From contig JAQFVV010012420.1 of assembly GCA_028023455.1 (NCBI GenBank), positions 6,455,176 to 6,519,175 of the forward strand: a stretch of 64,000 bases of DNA, read 5' to 3'. Numbering within the stretch: the first letter of the stretch is position 1; each line of letters opens with the position of its first letter. Positions 23,502 through 36,589 of this stretch are shown piece after piece. The stretch comes from Epiperipatus broadwayi. Taxonomy: Eukaryota > Onychophora > Udeonychophora > Euonychophora > Peripatidae. A model generated the notes under the pieces. That model was not told the origin of the DNA. It made no database searches and saw nothing but the letters and a program-made list of their open reading frames with translations. A program made the translations under genes and the position numbers.

Positions 23502-24264
23502 TATCTCAACAATATATTACTATTAGTTTTTCATAAAATTAGTTCCTTACCAGTTTTTTCTATCTCCATCTAACCATCACCCACAATAAACCATAGATAA
23601 TACCTCCTTTACACCTTATACAATCTAATCCTAAATAACAATAACAATTAACATTATGTGTGTCACACCATTATTTCCCACATGCATGATTCACAGATAA
23701 TTTGCACATATTAAAGCATTTTCAAAATATATTTTTAGTATTTCAATAATTGACATGGTCATAGTAAATACTAAATAATCGTTAGCCACATATGCATATT
23801 TTAAAAATTTATTTGCTAATTGTTTTACAAACAATATAATAATATCTTCTTTAAACAATCAGATTATATACCACATAGAATTGAAATAGTTTTAATAATA
23901 AACACTTAATTCACAATAATAATCAAATCCTAAATAATTATTGCTATAATAAATATTAAATTATCTATCTTCTGTGAGATATACTATCAATAATCTCTAA
24001 AGTTACGTGAACAAATTCAAATACTAACTATTGTATTATATATTTTTAACTACTTTCTTAATATATCTCATAGCCTAAATGTTTGAGTACCACAATCTGA
24101 CCTATAGATTGTATTTTCAACTACACATCGTGCAGTCACATTGGACAAGCAAAATCTAACCTTCTGTTGGTTGAATCTGATGCCCTTACTAACACATCTC
24201 TGGCCCCTAAAGTTGGCATGCCATAATCTCACCTTCAACTATGTGTAGCTTCACTATACATCAT

Positions 24265-24282
24265 GCCCCACATTGGGCGCCA
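24265..24282 (-). promoter_or_regulatory. Primer-binding site for tRNA-Lys
   Basis: On the minus strand the 18 bases TGGCGCCCAATGTGGGGC follow the LTR end by 5 bases. They match the TGGCGCCCAACGTGGGGC site complementary to the tRNA-Lys 3' end, known from lentiviruses and spumaviruses, at 17 of 18 positions. Confidence 0.85.
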
Positions 24283-24287
24283 TAATC

Positions 24288-27200
24288 TAACCTTCATCTC
24301 TTGCATCTTCACTTCCAGATAGTATATGATATAAAATAAAACGGGTTCTATCTCAGTTAATAATTAATAACTAAAATATTCAGTATTAAAATTAAAATAT
24401 TTCACTAGCTCAAATTTTAAATACGAATAAGATTCAGTTTATAAAAATAAATTAAATAAATATTTAATATTTTCATGAGACTTGAAGTGAAAATACAGGT
24501 GACCAGATAGATTACATTGAACCAATATCCTACAGGATACTATCTCAATGGCATAAGAACACTATCCCCCCTTATTACTATTTCAAATAACAAACTCATA
24601 GTATTCTTACGACTTTAATAACTTCTACTCACTAAGATTAAACTAATAATTAAATCTTAATCTTCTATTTAATAATAATCTAGCTCGATAAAATAATCTC
24701 AGGTTCATAAAATTTATTCTAAGTTAATTTTAAAATACGGTAGTAAAATATGAGAAGGGATTTTATGTCATAATCTACTACACTTAAACTAATAATAATA
24801 ATTAACAATAATAATATTCTTCATGTAATGATATAATAAATATGTGGTAGCATTTTAATAATCTGACAAACAAAATATGTGTGGCAACAGATAGCATATA
24901 ATTTAATATAATATTGTGATAACTGATTTATGACCAATAAATAATGTAAGATTATGATTATTTAATTATAATGAATACCAATAAAATATTTAAATTCTTA
25001 AATAATTCTCTATTTATCTTTTTGTGCAAAATTATATGTTTGTTTCGATTATTATGCATATAACGTGTTTTCATGCAGCGATGTGGAGAAATAAATAATT
25101 TGGACACAAAATTTTTGAAATAACAAAAATTAACAAAGTTTATTACTAACAACAAATAAATAAACAATTTATTTACACTATTTACAGTGGATATCCTTAA
25201 GTCTTTTTTTTTTACTTTACAGTTTGATCTACCGGGTTATAAAAAAAATAATTTATATTTCAATTACATCTTTATTTAGATTTAGGACAAAATTTAAAAA
25301 AATGCTACTATTTGGTTTCTCATTATGGTTAACTTATTACAAATATATTTATCTACTTTATTAGCGACAGCATTTTATCCTTAATATTATTAAACTATCT
25401 TATTTTAAAAAATTCATACTTAAAAAGCATTCCATAGAAAACAAAATTTTATAATGAGTATGGACTTCTCAAAATATTAAAAAAAAAAAAATTTCATCTT
25501 GCAAAATCAAAGATGTTACACAAAATATTATCCAAAATTCAGTACTAGATTTTAGTATTTATCACACAATGTTTACTAATCATAATATATTCTTCTTTAA
25601 GCCTTACTTTAGTATGATATAAGTGTAATCATCAATACACTTCTGTTAATCAATAAACAAAAAATATACTATGCATATTGTTTACATAATTTACTTTGTA
25701 CTATTGTATTTTAAAAATATGCAATACTTATTTTCTCTTAAAAAAAATAATACTAAAGCATTTTAAAATTATTATCACTTTAAAGAAAATATCTTTGTTT
25801 AGATACCTTATTTAAAAAAAAAATTATATTTCATTTCCGAAATAAAATTCAAAATATATTCTATGATTCTTTCTTTCCTTAGGATACTTTGGATCTTCAA
25901 TTTTAAGTTATAATATTCTGCTCCTTATAAGCAAAAACGATAGCATAACCTAAGTTCTAAATTATTTATCATTTCTCTTAAACATATCTTACTGAATGAT
26001 GCAGTTACATGAAATAAAGATAGTGAAAACAGATGCATAGGATTAAGGAAGAAAGCTAGAGTATTACTCTTAACATATCTCAAAATCATGGTACAGTGCG
26101 AAGAGGTAGGACATTTATTTGCCTAATATCCTCTAGTACAGGGACGATGTTAAAGCTATTTTTTCAGCTTTATTAGAACATCAAATATTTAAAGAAATAT
26201 AAACACTGTCCAAATAACATGTGTATCAGTCATAGGGCTTTGTTAACTATGCTGATAACCACATAAAGACTCAATATTATTTCCATTCCCTATAACATCC
26301 TATTTTTTAAAAAACAAATACATCATCTTGGTTTCCTGCTAACTATAGTACTTCCAAGCCACTATCTCAACATTATTTCTCAAGATTTTCCTACATCTTA
26401 CATCGATAAATAACTATCTGCATTTACAAAAACAATAAATAAAATTCATTAATAGTTAAACAATCTAGCTGTTCCACAAGAAAAGTCTGTCCACTTCATC
26501 ATTCTATATGTCTAATTATATACAATCTACTTAGACAATATTTGAATATCCCATATCATAAAATTTTTAAAAGAATCACATAATTATTTGTTATGTTGGA
26601 TTATATTACTAAAAAAAAAAATCAAAAAAAATTGTCGTATGCATATTTTCAAATCAATCCTATCTCATAATGTTTTTTAAAATGTTGTATAAAATGCGGT
26701 ACATATAAGTAAAAAACTTTTACACTTCATTCTTCCAATTTATGGATGATCTAAAGAAAACAAAAAAAATATATATACATTATAAATTATCAATAGTTAT
26801 TATTATTACCAATAACCTTTATCTAGTCATCATGTTCAGTAGGCTTTTCTTTATCCACTTGAGCATTGCAGATATAAAAAACTCACACCCATACACTTTA
26901 TATTAAAATATTTTTAGCTAAATTATTAGATTGTTATATTATAAAATTTTAATATTAATAAATTAATGTTTTTATGTTTTTCCTAACCTTATATAAAAAT
27001 TTAGATTTAAACTAGGTTAACAAAATAAAAAAAATCAAAACTATAGTTACATATTTTCTTGACAATAGTTCCTGATAAGTCCAAAATGCTTATTATTTTC
27101 TCTAGAGTTTTTAAAAAATGTTCTCCAAGCGCGTTAAAATTTAAAATAAAAATAATTATTAATCCATTTAGTAAAATTTATAAAAAATAATCCTTGGTTT

Positions 27201-29814
27201 TAATTTAAGACGATAATTATTAAATCATAATATTAATTAATCCCGTGAAGCTTCTTAATCTTCTCTACCAATATTTTCTGCGTATCCGATGCATCAATCC
27301 ATCTAATTTAGCTTTAAAATATTCGATAAACTTTTAAGTACTATTTGTATTTCCATAGATCCATTTTTTTTATTCATCTATGTGTTCACTTTTTATCCCT
27401 GTTTCCTTCTTGATACATTTAAACTTTCATTTGGTATTTTTTATATATCATTTTAAAATAATAAAAAAATGTTACCTTCAGAAAAGATATAACATTTTAC
27501 TCCTTTGAATATCATATTATATAAAATAATCCATGAAATATAATTGTCTTATTACTATTTAAAAACAAATCTTGGATCAGCCTATAAATAATACGTTTCA
27601 ATACATTTTTAGACTCCGTATAATGTCCGAGCTGTGGTTTTTATGTACCAAAACAGTTTTTCGGTGAAATATTAATAAACCTGGATCAATAAATATTTCA
27701 AATATTTCTTCAGTATTACAATTTATATCCATTTTATTTCGTAGTATATCCATTTTTTATTGCGTAGTTTAGGTTAAACTTTTAGATAAAATACGACTGA
27801 TAAAAAACTTTAAAAAATTTAACAAAGCATGTTAAACGAAATTATTAAAATATTTTTTTAGTTTATACTCTCTTTTGCAAAAAATATTTTTTAAAATTAT
27901 CAATTAGTTTTTTGCAGATAAAGTTATAAGAAAGTACTAAAAAAAATTGACTAAAATAAACAATTTTAAAAATAAATACTATCTCTTGACAGCTATAATT
28001 TACCTTTCTCTGGTTTCAATACATTATTAATCTCCCCCGATAACTTAGTTACGATGATATTTATAGTCTGTAAGAATACCTATTCCTATTGGTTAATTCT
28101 TACTTTAGCTTGAGAAAAAATTTACATATTTTCAATTTATAGCAGAATTATATTTGAAAATAAAAAATTATGACGTAATGAACTTAAAATATTATTTAAA
28201 ATATTACTTTTAAATAAATTATTATTTTATTAAAACTATTTAAACATTTAAAATAACTTTTAAAATAACCTTAATAACTTATTCCATTTCTTAACCCTTA
28301 AACCGCTAATTAAATCATTGGTTGTATGAGATAAAAATCAAATCTTTTAATTGGCCAACTCACAAACTGAAGACAAAGCCTATTGTTAAAACATATTCGT
28401 CTATAATATTAAATTCAACTCAGATACGTTTATAAAAAGTATATAATTAATTTTTCAGGTCATGAAGAAAACGAAAGTTCTTTCAAAAATAAATTGCTAT
28501 TTATTTATTCTAAGATATTCTATATCGGCAACATAAAAGTTATAATGTAAACAAAAAGATCGACTTTTACGTTATAGAAAAGTAAATATTTCTTTTTACT
28601 ACATCTTCAATATATTTACTTAAATCTTCAATATTTTTCGAAAATAATTTTGTTTTTTTATTATTCTCTCTGAAAATTATGTTTAATTTCCATAAATATT
28701 ATTTAATAATAATTTAAATCGTATTCGAAATGAAAATCTCAGCGTTTTTCTTTATTTTCTTTGATCAGGCAGTTTCTTTGTTCTTTCCAGCCAATCAGAA
28801 TGTCTTTTTCGGCTGAGAGCATGCTAAGAACCAATCACAAATAATGTTCCTTCTTTGTTTAGGTTTAAAATGCGTTTTTTTTTATTTTTTACTTCTAAAA
28901 TAAATCGGAAGATGTCACCATCGTACAGAACTTTTAAAAACGAATTAAATACGTATTTAACGAATTTTATCGTATAAAAACGAACTAAGTTAGAGTGATT
29001 TTAGGTGTCGACGAGGAGTCTCGTCGAGCGCGGGAAAAGGGTTAATATTCAATTTATCTATTTTTATTTAAATAAAATATTTAATTTTTATATTATAACT
29101 GTATTCGTCTTTATGATACTATTTAAAACATTACATCATTTAAATATGCAATAACGACAGTTAACTTAATGTTTAATACTATTTACTTTTATGATAGGCA
29201 ATAATTCTATCCAATTCTATAATATAACTTTTAAAATATTTTAAACTTTGTTATTATTTCAAACAAGCATGTGTGTGATAGTATACATTAAAAATCACGT
29301 GATTAATAACTTTGACAGACGATTTTCAATCTATTTCTCTGCCCAGATTTATAAAATTGATACACTTATTATATTATATAAAATAATTATAAAAAATTTG
29401 GAAGAATAATTTAGAAAATATAGAAATAGATATAATTTTCACCATCATAAAGTTTATTTTAAAATATACTATATTAATTTTTGCTTATTAAATATGATTA
29501 TAAATTTAAACACTGTATTTATTAACTTATCAGTTTTAAACTATTACAATCGAATTTATTAAATATACTTTTAATTATTTATAGCTGTGTTATTTAATAT
29601 GGCCAGCTTTTACAACCATATGCAACAATATTTTAAGCTTTATATAAGTATTTTTAAATGATTTTATATACTACGTATTCTCTTTAGCTTCAGATTGTAC
29701 TTTAAAGATATAATTGACTTAATATAATTAATGTATTAAAAGAACATATTCTAAATTTAAAATTTTTAGTAATTGACTTTTATGAATTATTACTGACCTA
29801 TAGAAAAGGGCACA
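24288..29814 (-). repeat. 5' LTR (right copy), 5527 bp including an insertion
   Basis: Without the 747-bp MITE and its duplicated TTAA the length is 4776 bp, close to the 4795 bp of the left copy. In minus-strand sense it starts TGTGCCC at 29814 and ends just before the primer-binding site. I did not recognise a promoter with confidence in AT-rich sequence of this kind. Confidence 0.9.
28295..29041. mobile_element. piggyBac-type MITE, 747 bp, in the right LTR
   Basis: It begins CCCTTAAACCGC, ends GCGCGGGAAAAGGG, and is flanked by TTAA on both sides (28291-28294, 29042-29045). The left LTR has one TTAA at the matching place (16813-16816), proving a clean insertion. TTAA targets and CCC termini are the piggyBac signature. 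It has no transposase frame, so it is non-autonomous. A G/C-rich hairpin (TCGACGAG and CTCGTCGA, 29008-29027) lies near the right end. It entered after the retrotransposon had inserted. Confidence 0.9.
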
Positions 29815-30690
29815 ATATATATATGGATTAAATTAATAGAAACATGTGTTGGAAAATGGAGTTCTTTTTGTCAAATTACACTTAAAATATGTATGTTTTT
29901 TTTATCTAAAGGTTTTTTTTCCCTTGGAAAATAAGATGAGTAATAATCAGAATTTGATTTTAAATCCTACAGGTCAGCAATCACAATTTTGACAGGTTTC
30001 TATCCAAAATTAAAATTCAGGCATTTTGTTTTTGTTCTTTTCTTTTAAAATGGTTGATATTTGTATGGACATTATATAAGAATACTTCTGAAATGCATGG
30101 AGACAGATTGAATGCAAAATGTAGTTGTTTACATAGATATTCTTAAACAGAGCAATGTTTATAAGATAAAAATATCTGTTTAGTTTTTAGTTCAGCAAAA
30201 AATTTACACAGCTTTTATTCACCACTAGTCCTTGTTTAGCTAATACAGAAATGAGTTAGAAATATATATTTTTTACTTCATTCATTAAAATCCTGGTCAA
30301 TCAAGTATTTTTATTAGATTTTACATTAATTAGTTCCATACAATAAAAAAATTCCAAACTTCTAATCTTTATTTTTTATATAATCAAAACCTGGAAATCT
30401 CATTCTTACATACAATACTAGTATATAACAATTTCTTAATGGTGTTATTTATGCAACTGTCTTCCAATTATAACTAAACTAAAATCATTCTTGTGTTAAT
30501 TAAAGCATATAAAATAAAATTTAATTTCTTATCAAATTATAGACTTTACTTCATTATTTGATTATACTTTTTAAACATATTATTTGTTAAACATAATATT
30601 TATTACATGTATTACCTATTAAACATATTATTTATTGCATCTTATTCTAACATTATTTATATGAATTAATGTAATACTTGACTATTCATG
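29815..30690. other. AT-rich DNA without recognisable genes
   Basis: Flank of the LTR element, starting in an AT tract. No feature seen. Confidence 0.55.
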
Positions 30691-30829
30691 AAATATCCAC
30701 AGAAAAGATAGTTTTTTTTTTTAAAAATTAGATTTATTATTTCATAGCATGCTTTCAATATATTGAAAGAATACTAGGTAATAATAAATCTGAATTTTTT
30801 TAAAAAAACTATCTTTTCTGTGGATATTT
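30691..30829. repeat. Foldback repeat, about 51-base arms
   Basis: Arms 30691-30742 and 30780-30829 share AAATATCCACAGAAAAGATA and its complement, and differ mainly in the length of a T/A run. Probably a small MITE; the target duplication is unclear. Confidence 0.6.
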
Positions 30830-33374
30830 TTATTAACAGCCATGCAGTAGCTCAGAAAAGAAATTATTTATAGTTGACTTATAAATGAATTAATGTATTA
30901 ATATGTGAATCTGTATATACATGTGCACAAATGCAATTAATTCAATTTATTTCCCTCTAATAATGAGTGTCCACTTATTTTGTTTCACTCTCATCTCATT
31001 TCAACTCTTTAACTGTTATTATCAGTTTTATGCTCCTATAAGTTTTCCATCTTCCTCCAATACTATCTTACCCTTATAAACCATCTATTTCTATACAAGT
31101 TTCTATGCTTACTTTTTTCACTATGATCAAAACAAGTACTATGATATATTCTATTTCACTATGTACATGAGTATACTATCATAGTATATGAGGATGAAAA
31201 TTAGGATGATATTAATTCCAATAGTCACACATAATCGATTAATACTTTAAAATATTAAAAAAAAATCTAATTAAGATGAATATAGTGATAAAATTTGTAT
31301 TGATAATTATATAGCTTAATAGGCATTAATAAGTTAGTTACATAGTAACTATTTTCAAAACAATGTCAAGACAAGTAATATGTTATGGAAAATAATTTGT
31401 GATAAGTATTGCAAATATTCTTCTTCTCATACAAAATATTTAAATGAATATTCAAGTGCTATTGATAATTCAATATACTTAAAAAAGGAATAGACAAATA
31501 GAGAAAAAGTAAATGCAATGAAAAAAGATACAGAGAAGATACATCATAAGTTGACAATAACAACTCTGAGTTAATATAACATTAAATCTGAGATTATATA
31601 TAATGGTAAAAAAGAAAGTTATCATTTAAGATAAGGTCATAGAATTTTAATGAAAAATTTGAATAAGTTTGACATTTGTAAAATAGTATATTATAGCAGG
31701 AATAGAAACTATTGAAATATATACAATATCAGCTTTATATATTTTTTTCCTGAATGTTGATGAATATGGCCATCTAGTACAATAATTAACTTTCTAAAAT
31801 TTATAATATAAATATTTACTTACTAACTAAAAAAAAAAATATTGGTGTCAATGTTATGTATAATAGACAAATGTTTAAAAATACTGAATTTTTATACCTT
31901 AAAAAAATTTTTTTTAAAAGAAAAAATAAATAAAGCATTTAAAAAAAAAAAAAAACCTGAAATTTCAGAAATTCTTAAATAATATTGTGTTTGTTGCAAG
32001 TAATTAACAATATCCATTGTAAAATGTATATTTTATTTAAAAAAAAGTTATTAATGTTTCTAAAACATTACCATTTGTATGAAAATTCATTGAATTGCCA
32101 GTGATTGGAAAGCAGTTGCAAATTTTGTAATAAAATACTTTTTCTTTCTTTTTTCTACCTTTAAGGTTAAATATTGAGAAGTGACTTTAGAATTTACAAT
32201 AAGCTAATTAAGTAGAAATGAAGTGTGAGTGGTGATCAATTAATCATGTTGTATTTATTTAAAATGTGATTTAGACAGACGCGTTTTATTTAATTATTTT
32301 AATTTATATGATATATACCTTTATATTAAAGAAGTTTAATATACGAAATTATGACTAGTTTCATTTTTCAGATTAACATAAAACAAAACAAAAAAAGAGT
32401 GTTGTGAAATAAAAAATAATTAATATCTAAAAATGGTTTATTTTAAATAAATCAATTATTGGAAAAAATATCATTTTATTTAACATAAAATTTGTTATAT
32501 CATTCAATAACTTATATCATAAAACATTGGTTTGAGCCATTTTCTAATGCCATTAATGTTTGCCATTTTTACACCTGTATGTTCTGGATTAATTCCCAGC
32601 AGAATAAAGAAAAAACAGTTTGATCAAATGAATGGATCACATCATCCCGTCTTTTGGGTGCCAAAATAGTTTTCAAGAAAGTAACTTTATTAATAAATAT
32701 TTAATCATAGCAATCTATTTGCAAAAAGCAAATATTCACTAATGTTTTTCATTCAAAGTAGCTAAAGTAAAATACTTGATAATCATCTATTTTCATCTAT
32801 TTTAGTTCAGCTATCTTCTTTTATTTTATTTAGGTCATTTTATTGGATATCAAATTGCATTTCTTATTTGATCAGTTTACCACCATTACCACTTTTGTCT
32901 ACAAAAAACCTATCACTTAGGTAAGTTTATAAGTTTATGAAAAAAAAATGAAAACTGCCATAATTGTTTTTTTTCCCCTTAGATTCAGTAAATGTTCTTA
33001 TCTATCTCAAAATAGTTCACTTTTATGAAATGTTTTTATATTTTAATATCCAGTTTAGAGTTGCTATACTTCCTTGATTATCATATCTTTTTGCTATGTG
33101 ATATGCCTTTTCTTATTATACTTTCTAACCTTTACAATTAAGTTACATATCTTGGCATAAATTTATTTCATTTTATTTCACTTTATTACTGCCAGCATTG
33201 ATTTTCATACTTTTTTTTGATCACTTATTATTTTTGTTATATTTAACAATTCACAGTTTATATAACACAATTGTAAATCAAACCAGGTACATTTTTATTA
33301 AATGCTTTTATTTTAGAGCATAAGAGTATGCTTCATGTTTTCCTGAAGGTTTGTGATGAGGGTGTTTTAGTTGT
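30830..33374. other. AT-rich DNA without recognisable genes
   Basis: Long A and T runs and no coding frame. Nothing recognised. Confidence 0.55.
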
Positions 33375-34200
33375 ATTTATATATTGAACTAGTTTGTTCA
33401 GAAACCAGCAATTTGGAAAAAAATATCTATATAAAACAAACTCTTATGAAGGATGGTTATTCATCAGCTGTTATTAAGAAAACTTTAAATAGATAACTAA
33501 AAGAACCATCAAAAGAAAAAACAATTATCGGTATTGTAGTATACCCATACATTCCAAAAATAGCAGACAAATTACAAAAAATCTGTAATCAGTATAACTA
33601 ACATAAGAACAGCTTCCCAGAGCCATACCACACTGTGACACGTTCTAACATCTACAAAGCCTAAACTTGACATGCTGAAAAGAAAAAAACTGAATCTATG
33701 AAATACCATGTGATTGTGGAAGAATGTATATTGGTGAGACTAATCATCCCAATGAAAAGCACTTGCAAGAACACAAACTGATTATTAGAAGAGAAAACAG
33801 ATGTGCCTAAGGCAGCAAATTATTTATGTATCAATGAACATATGTTCAATTGGAAAAATACAACAATATTGAATAAAAAAGAAAAGGTACAAAGAAAAAA
33901 AATTAAAGAAGCTGCTCACAGGACAATGGCAAACAACCCTATAAGTCAATCTAGTATGAGTATGTATAATGTATGAAAAATAGTAATCAACTTTGCTCTT
34001 AGAATCCAGGTTCAATTTCCATGCTAGTACTATCACTAGTTAGGCCAGCAACTCCTGAAGAAGAGGGGGAAATATCTCTTGAAATGTTGTGCACATATAG
34101 TAACCTGTGTGCTATTACTAATAGTTGAATGTATTTGGAATATTTAAATAAAGTTAATTTTTCTAAAGACATCCAATACTCAAATTAGATGGTGGAAATA
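33375..34200 (+). pseudogene. Penelope-like element, 3' part with GIY-YIG remnant
   Basis: Decayed, with stops and shifts. In order it shows a stretch homologous to the PLE copy at 42.9 kb (QTLMKDGYSS-like), a VVYPYIPKIADKLQKI string typical of the linker after PLE reverse transcriptase, then IPCDCGRMYIGET (about 33700-33745), the YIG half of the GIY-YIG nuclease. After it come a B-box-like GGTTCAATTTCC near 34008 and a CTGAAGA ... GAAA motif near 34052-34085. These also occur at the ends of the 41-44.6 kb copy. The element is 5'-truncated: the reverse transcriptase part is missing. Confidence 0.65.
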
Positions 34201-36589
34201 GTCGAATATATAAATACAAGAATACACTTCCTTTAAATATAAAACTAAGCCTTCTAATATTTTTTTATTTGTACTTACTTAACCAAAATGAACTATTCTT
34301 AGTACACATAATTATTATTGCAGCTTACTTTCTGTTAATCAGAATTGTCTATGAAACAAAAAAAAGTTAAATATTAGTTTGCTAATATTTGTTTTCAAAC
34401 TTTTTTCAAACTGTCTAAATACAGTTAGCTAAGCCTTGAGTACAACTCATCTATTGATGCTGACAAAATAACATAATTTGTCAATTAAATATGAGTTATA
34501 TAATAAGCCTTAATATTGTAGCAAATGCTACCACATGTAAGAATAAAGAGAATAATAAATTCAGCTAATTACTTTCAAAACAATAGTTTAGAAATGAAAA
34601 TAAAACAATAAATATTAAAAGGGAGTGATTGCATTTGTTTTAATTTCAAAACAGTATTAAAATAAAGAAAAAAAAGAGAAACAAATCAGAAAAAGTACTT
34701 TTATATTTCACTTTTAACTAAATGAGAATTATTATTACATTTTAAAAACGGTAACAATTAAGACTGATTGAATTTCTTTTTTATTAAGATAAGGTTTTAT
34801 TTTGTTTAGAATAATATATAATATATGATTTTAAAAAAAATTATGAAATGTTATAATTGTACAAAATTATTATCTAATAGAAGTGAATCAGATTAATTTA
34901 TTTATATATGGGACAATTAATCAGATTAAGTTCGTTTGTATTTCTTTAGATAATTAAAGACTAATAAAAAATCTAAAAAAATCAAGAAAAGTAAAAGTGA
35001 GGGAAAGGTCATTACAATTATTATTACGAGTTATGTATTCCTCAGTATCTCTTCACTCAGGCTTGTAGTTTGCACATTGAACTTGAAGATTTGATTCAGC
35101 AGCTAAGCTACAAATAAAAACCAGTGTCGTAGTTTTACTGATGACTCATTGCTTAGTCCAGAATGTGTGCCCATTTGTCTGGCCACTATGTAATTCCTAA
35201 TGAATTATTAGTCAAAAGCCTTATATATGACTAAACTGCCTGAGAAAAAAAGATATTTACCAGAATGGACTCTATAATGTAAAAGGGAAAATGAAGTTAA
35301 CAATAAGAACATTCAATATTAAGGTTAACAAATGACATACAATCACAGACTCTAATAAAAACTTTCAATATGTCATAAGGGTGATCACTTATTGATTTTT
35401 TCTTATATAATTAAAAATTACCATAATGTAATATTTTGGGTTTGTATTGCTGTAATAGTAAAGTCATACATGTTAGTATAAATTTAATCAGTTAATGAAT
35501 AGTATTGCATAATAAACATTTTTTTTTGTTGTTATTTGTTAATTTAGCTTCCATACTCTTTTTTTTATAAATTCTCATCACTTGAAAATTAGTGAAATAC
35601 TTAACATAAAGTACATAAATTGTTCATTTAATATACTGTTCATTTAAAAGATAAAGCAAACTATAATGGCCAGGGAGATAAAGTTTTATGTTTAAGCTAG
35701 TTGTGGCATAACTTAAGTAGCTAAAGGATATTCAAACTCCTCATGGATTTCCTGGTATTTAGGATAACATCCTGATTTAAAAAAGTATAAATTCATATTT
35801 ATAGAGGATTTATATTTAGTAAACTAAGAATGGGTTTATGATCTGGAAAAATAGTCATAGTTTTTATTTATATGCATGATGCCTGGTCTGTCCACTAATA
35901 TAATTTAAAATATTGATAAGTAAAATAAATTATATATCCCCTTTCTTCTATGTAACCATTAGTATGGGACTGTTACAATGTAGTCCAATTAACTATTTTT
36001 AAAAATTCTAAAATTGCTAAAAAAAAATTCAAAAAAATGAAATCTTACTAGGGCTTCTTTTATTGTAAAATTTTCAATGAAATGACGTATTGTGTATTTT
36101 CTGATAATTTCTATGTAGTTCATATCATCTGCTTTTAAATATTAATACATATATAATATTGTAAACAATGGCCAACTTTGGCCTTATCAGATATTAATAG
36201 GGAAATGCTAAATTTAATTTTTTCATATTTTTTTTAATAATAATGGATATTTGATTAATTTAAACATTTTATATAATAAATAATAATATAAAAATCCCCT
36301 CAAAACTTTTTTAATAATATGAATATTATTTTAATATGTTATAAATATTTGTAAAAGAGGGGGAAAATAATAAAATAAATATTTTTTTTCTCTCTCTTCA
36401 GTAATTAATTTTGGAAAATGTTTTTTCTTTCCAGTAAATTAGAGAAAGGTTTATTGAAAATTTTTAATTTAAACTTTTAGAAGATAATAATAGCAGATAA
36501 ATAAATAAAGTTTTTAAAAAGAAAAAAAAGTCTCAATATTTTTGTTAAATTTGTTTTAATTAATTGGGTGGGGTTTTTTTCTGGTGTAA
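34201..36589. other. AT-rich DNA without recognisable genes
   Basis: Non-coding A/T-rich sequence. Some higher-complexity DNA at about 35030-35240 gives no recognisable frame. Confidence 0.5.

Larger units (their letters stand above)
12791..29814 (-). mobile_element. LTR retrotransposon with about 4.8-kb LTRs and no recognisable pol core
   Basis: Two long direct repeats (12791-17585 and 24288-29814) flank a 6.7-kb internal region. In minus-strand sense the order is 5' LTR, tRNA-Lys primer-binding site, Gag-like ORF, broken zinc-knuckle ORF, acidic ORF, integrase C-terminal scrap, polypurine tract, 3' LTR. The LTRs begin TGTGCCC and end near GGTCA (left) or GGTTA (right). I find no protease, reverse transcriptase, RNase H or integrase catalytic core. 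The LTRs are far longer than the few hundred to about 2000 bases usual for Ty3/gypsy elements. Stretches compared by eye differ at only a few positions per several hundred bases, so the insertion is fairly young. It was probably mobilised in trans. Confidence 0.9.
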
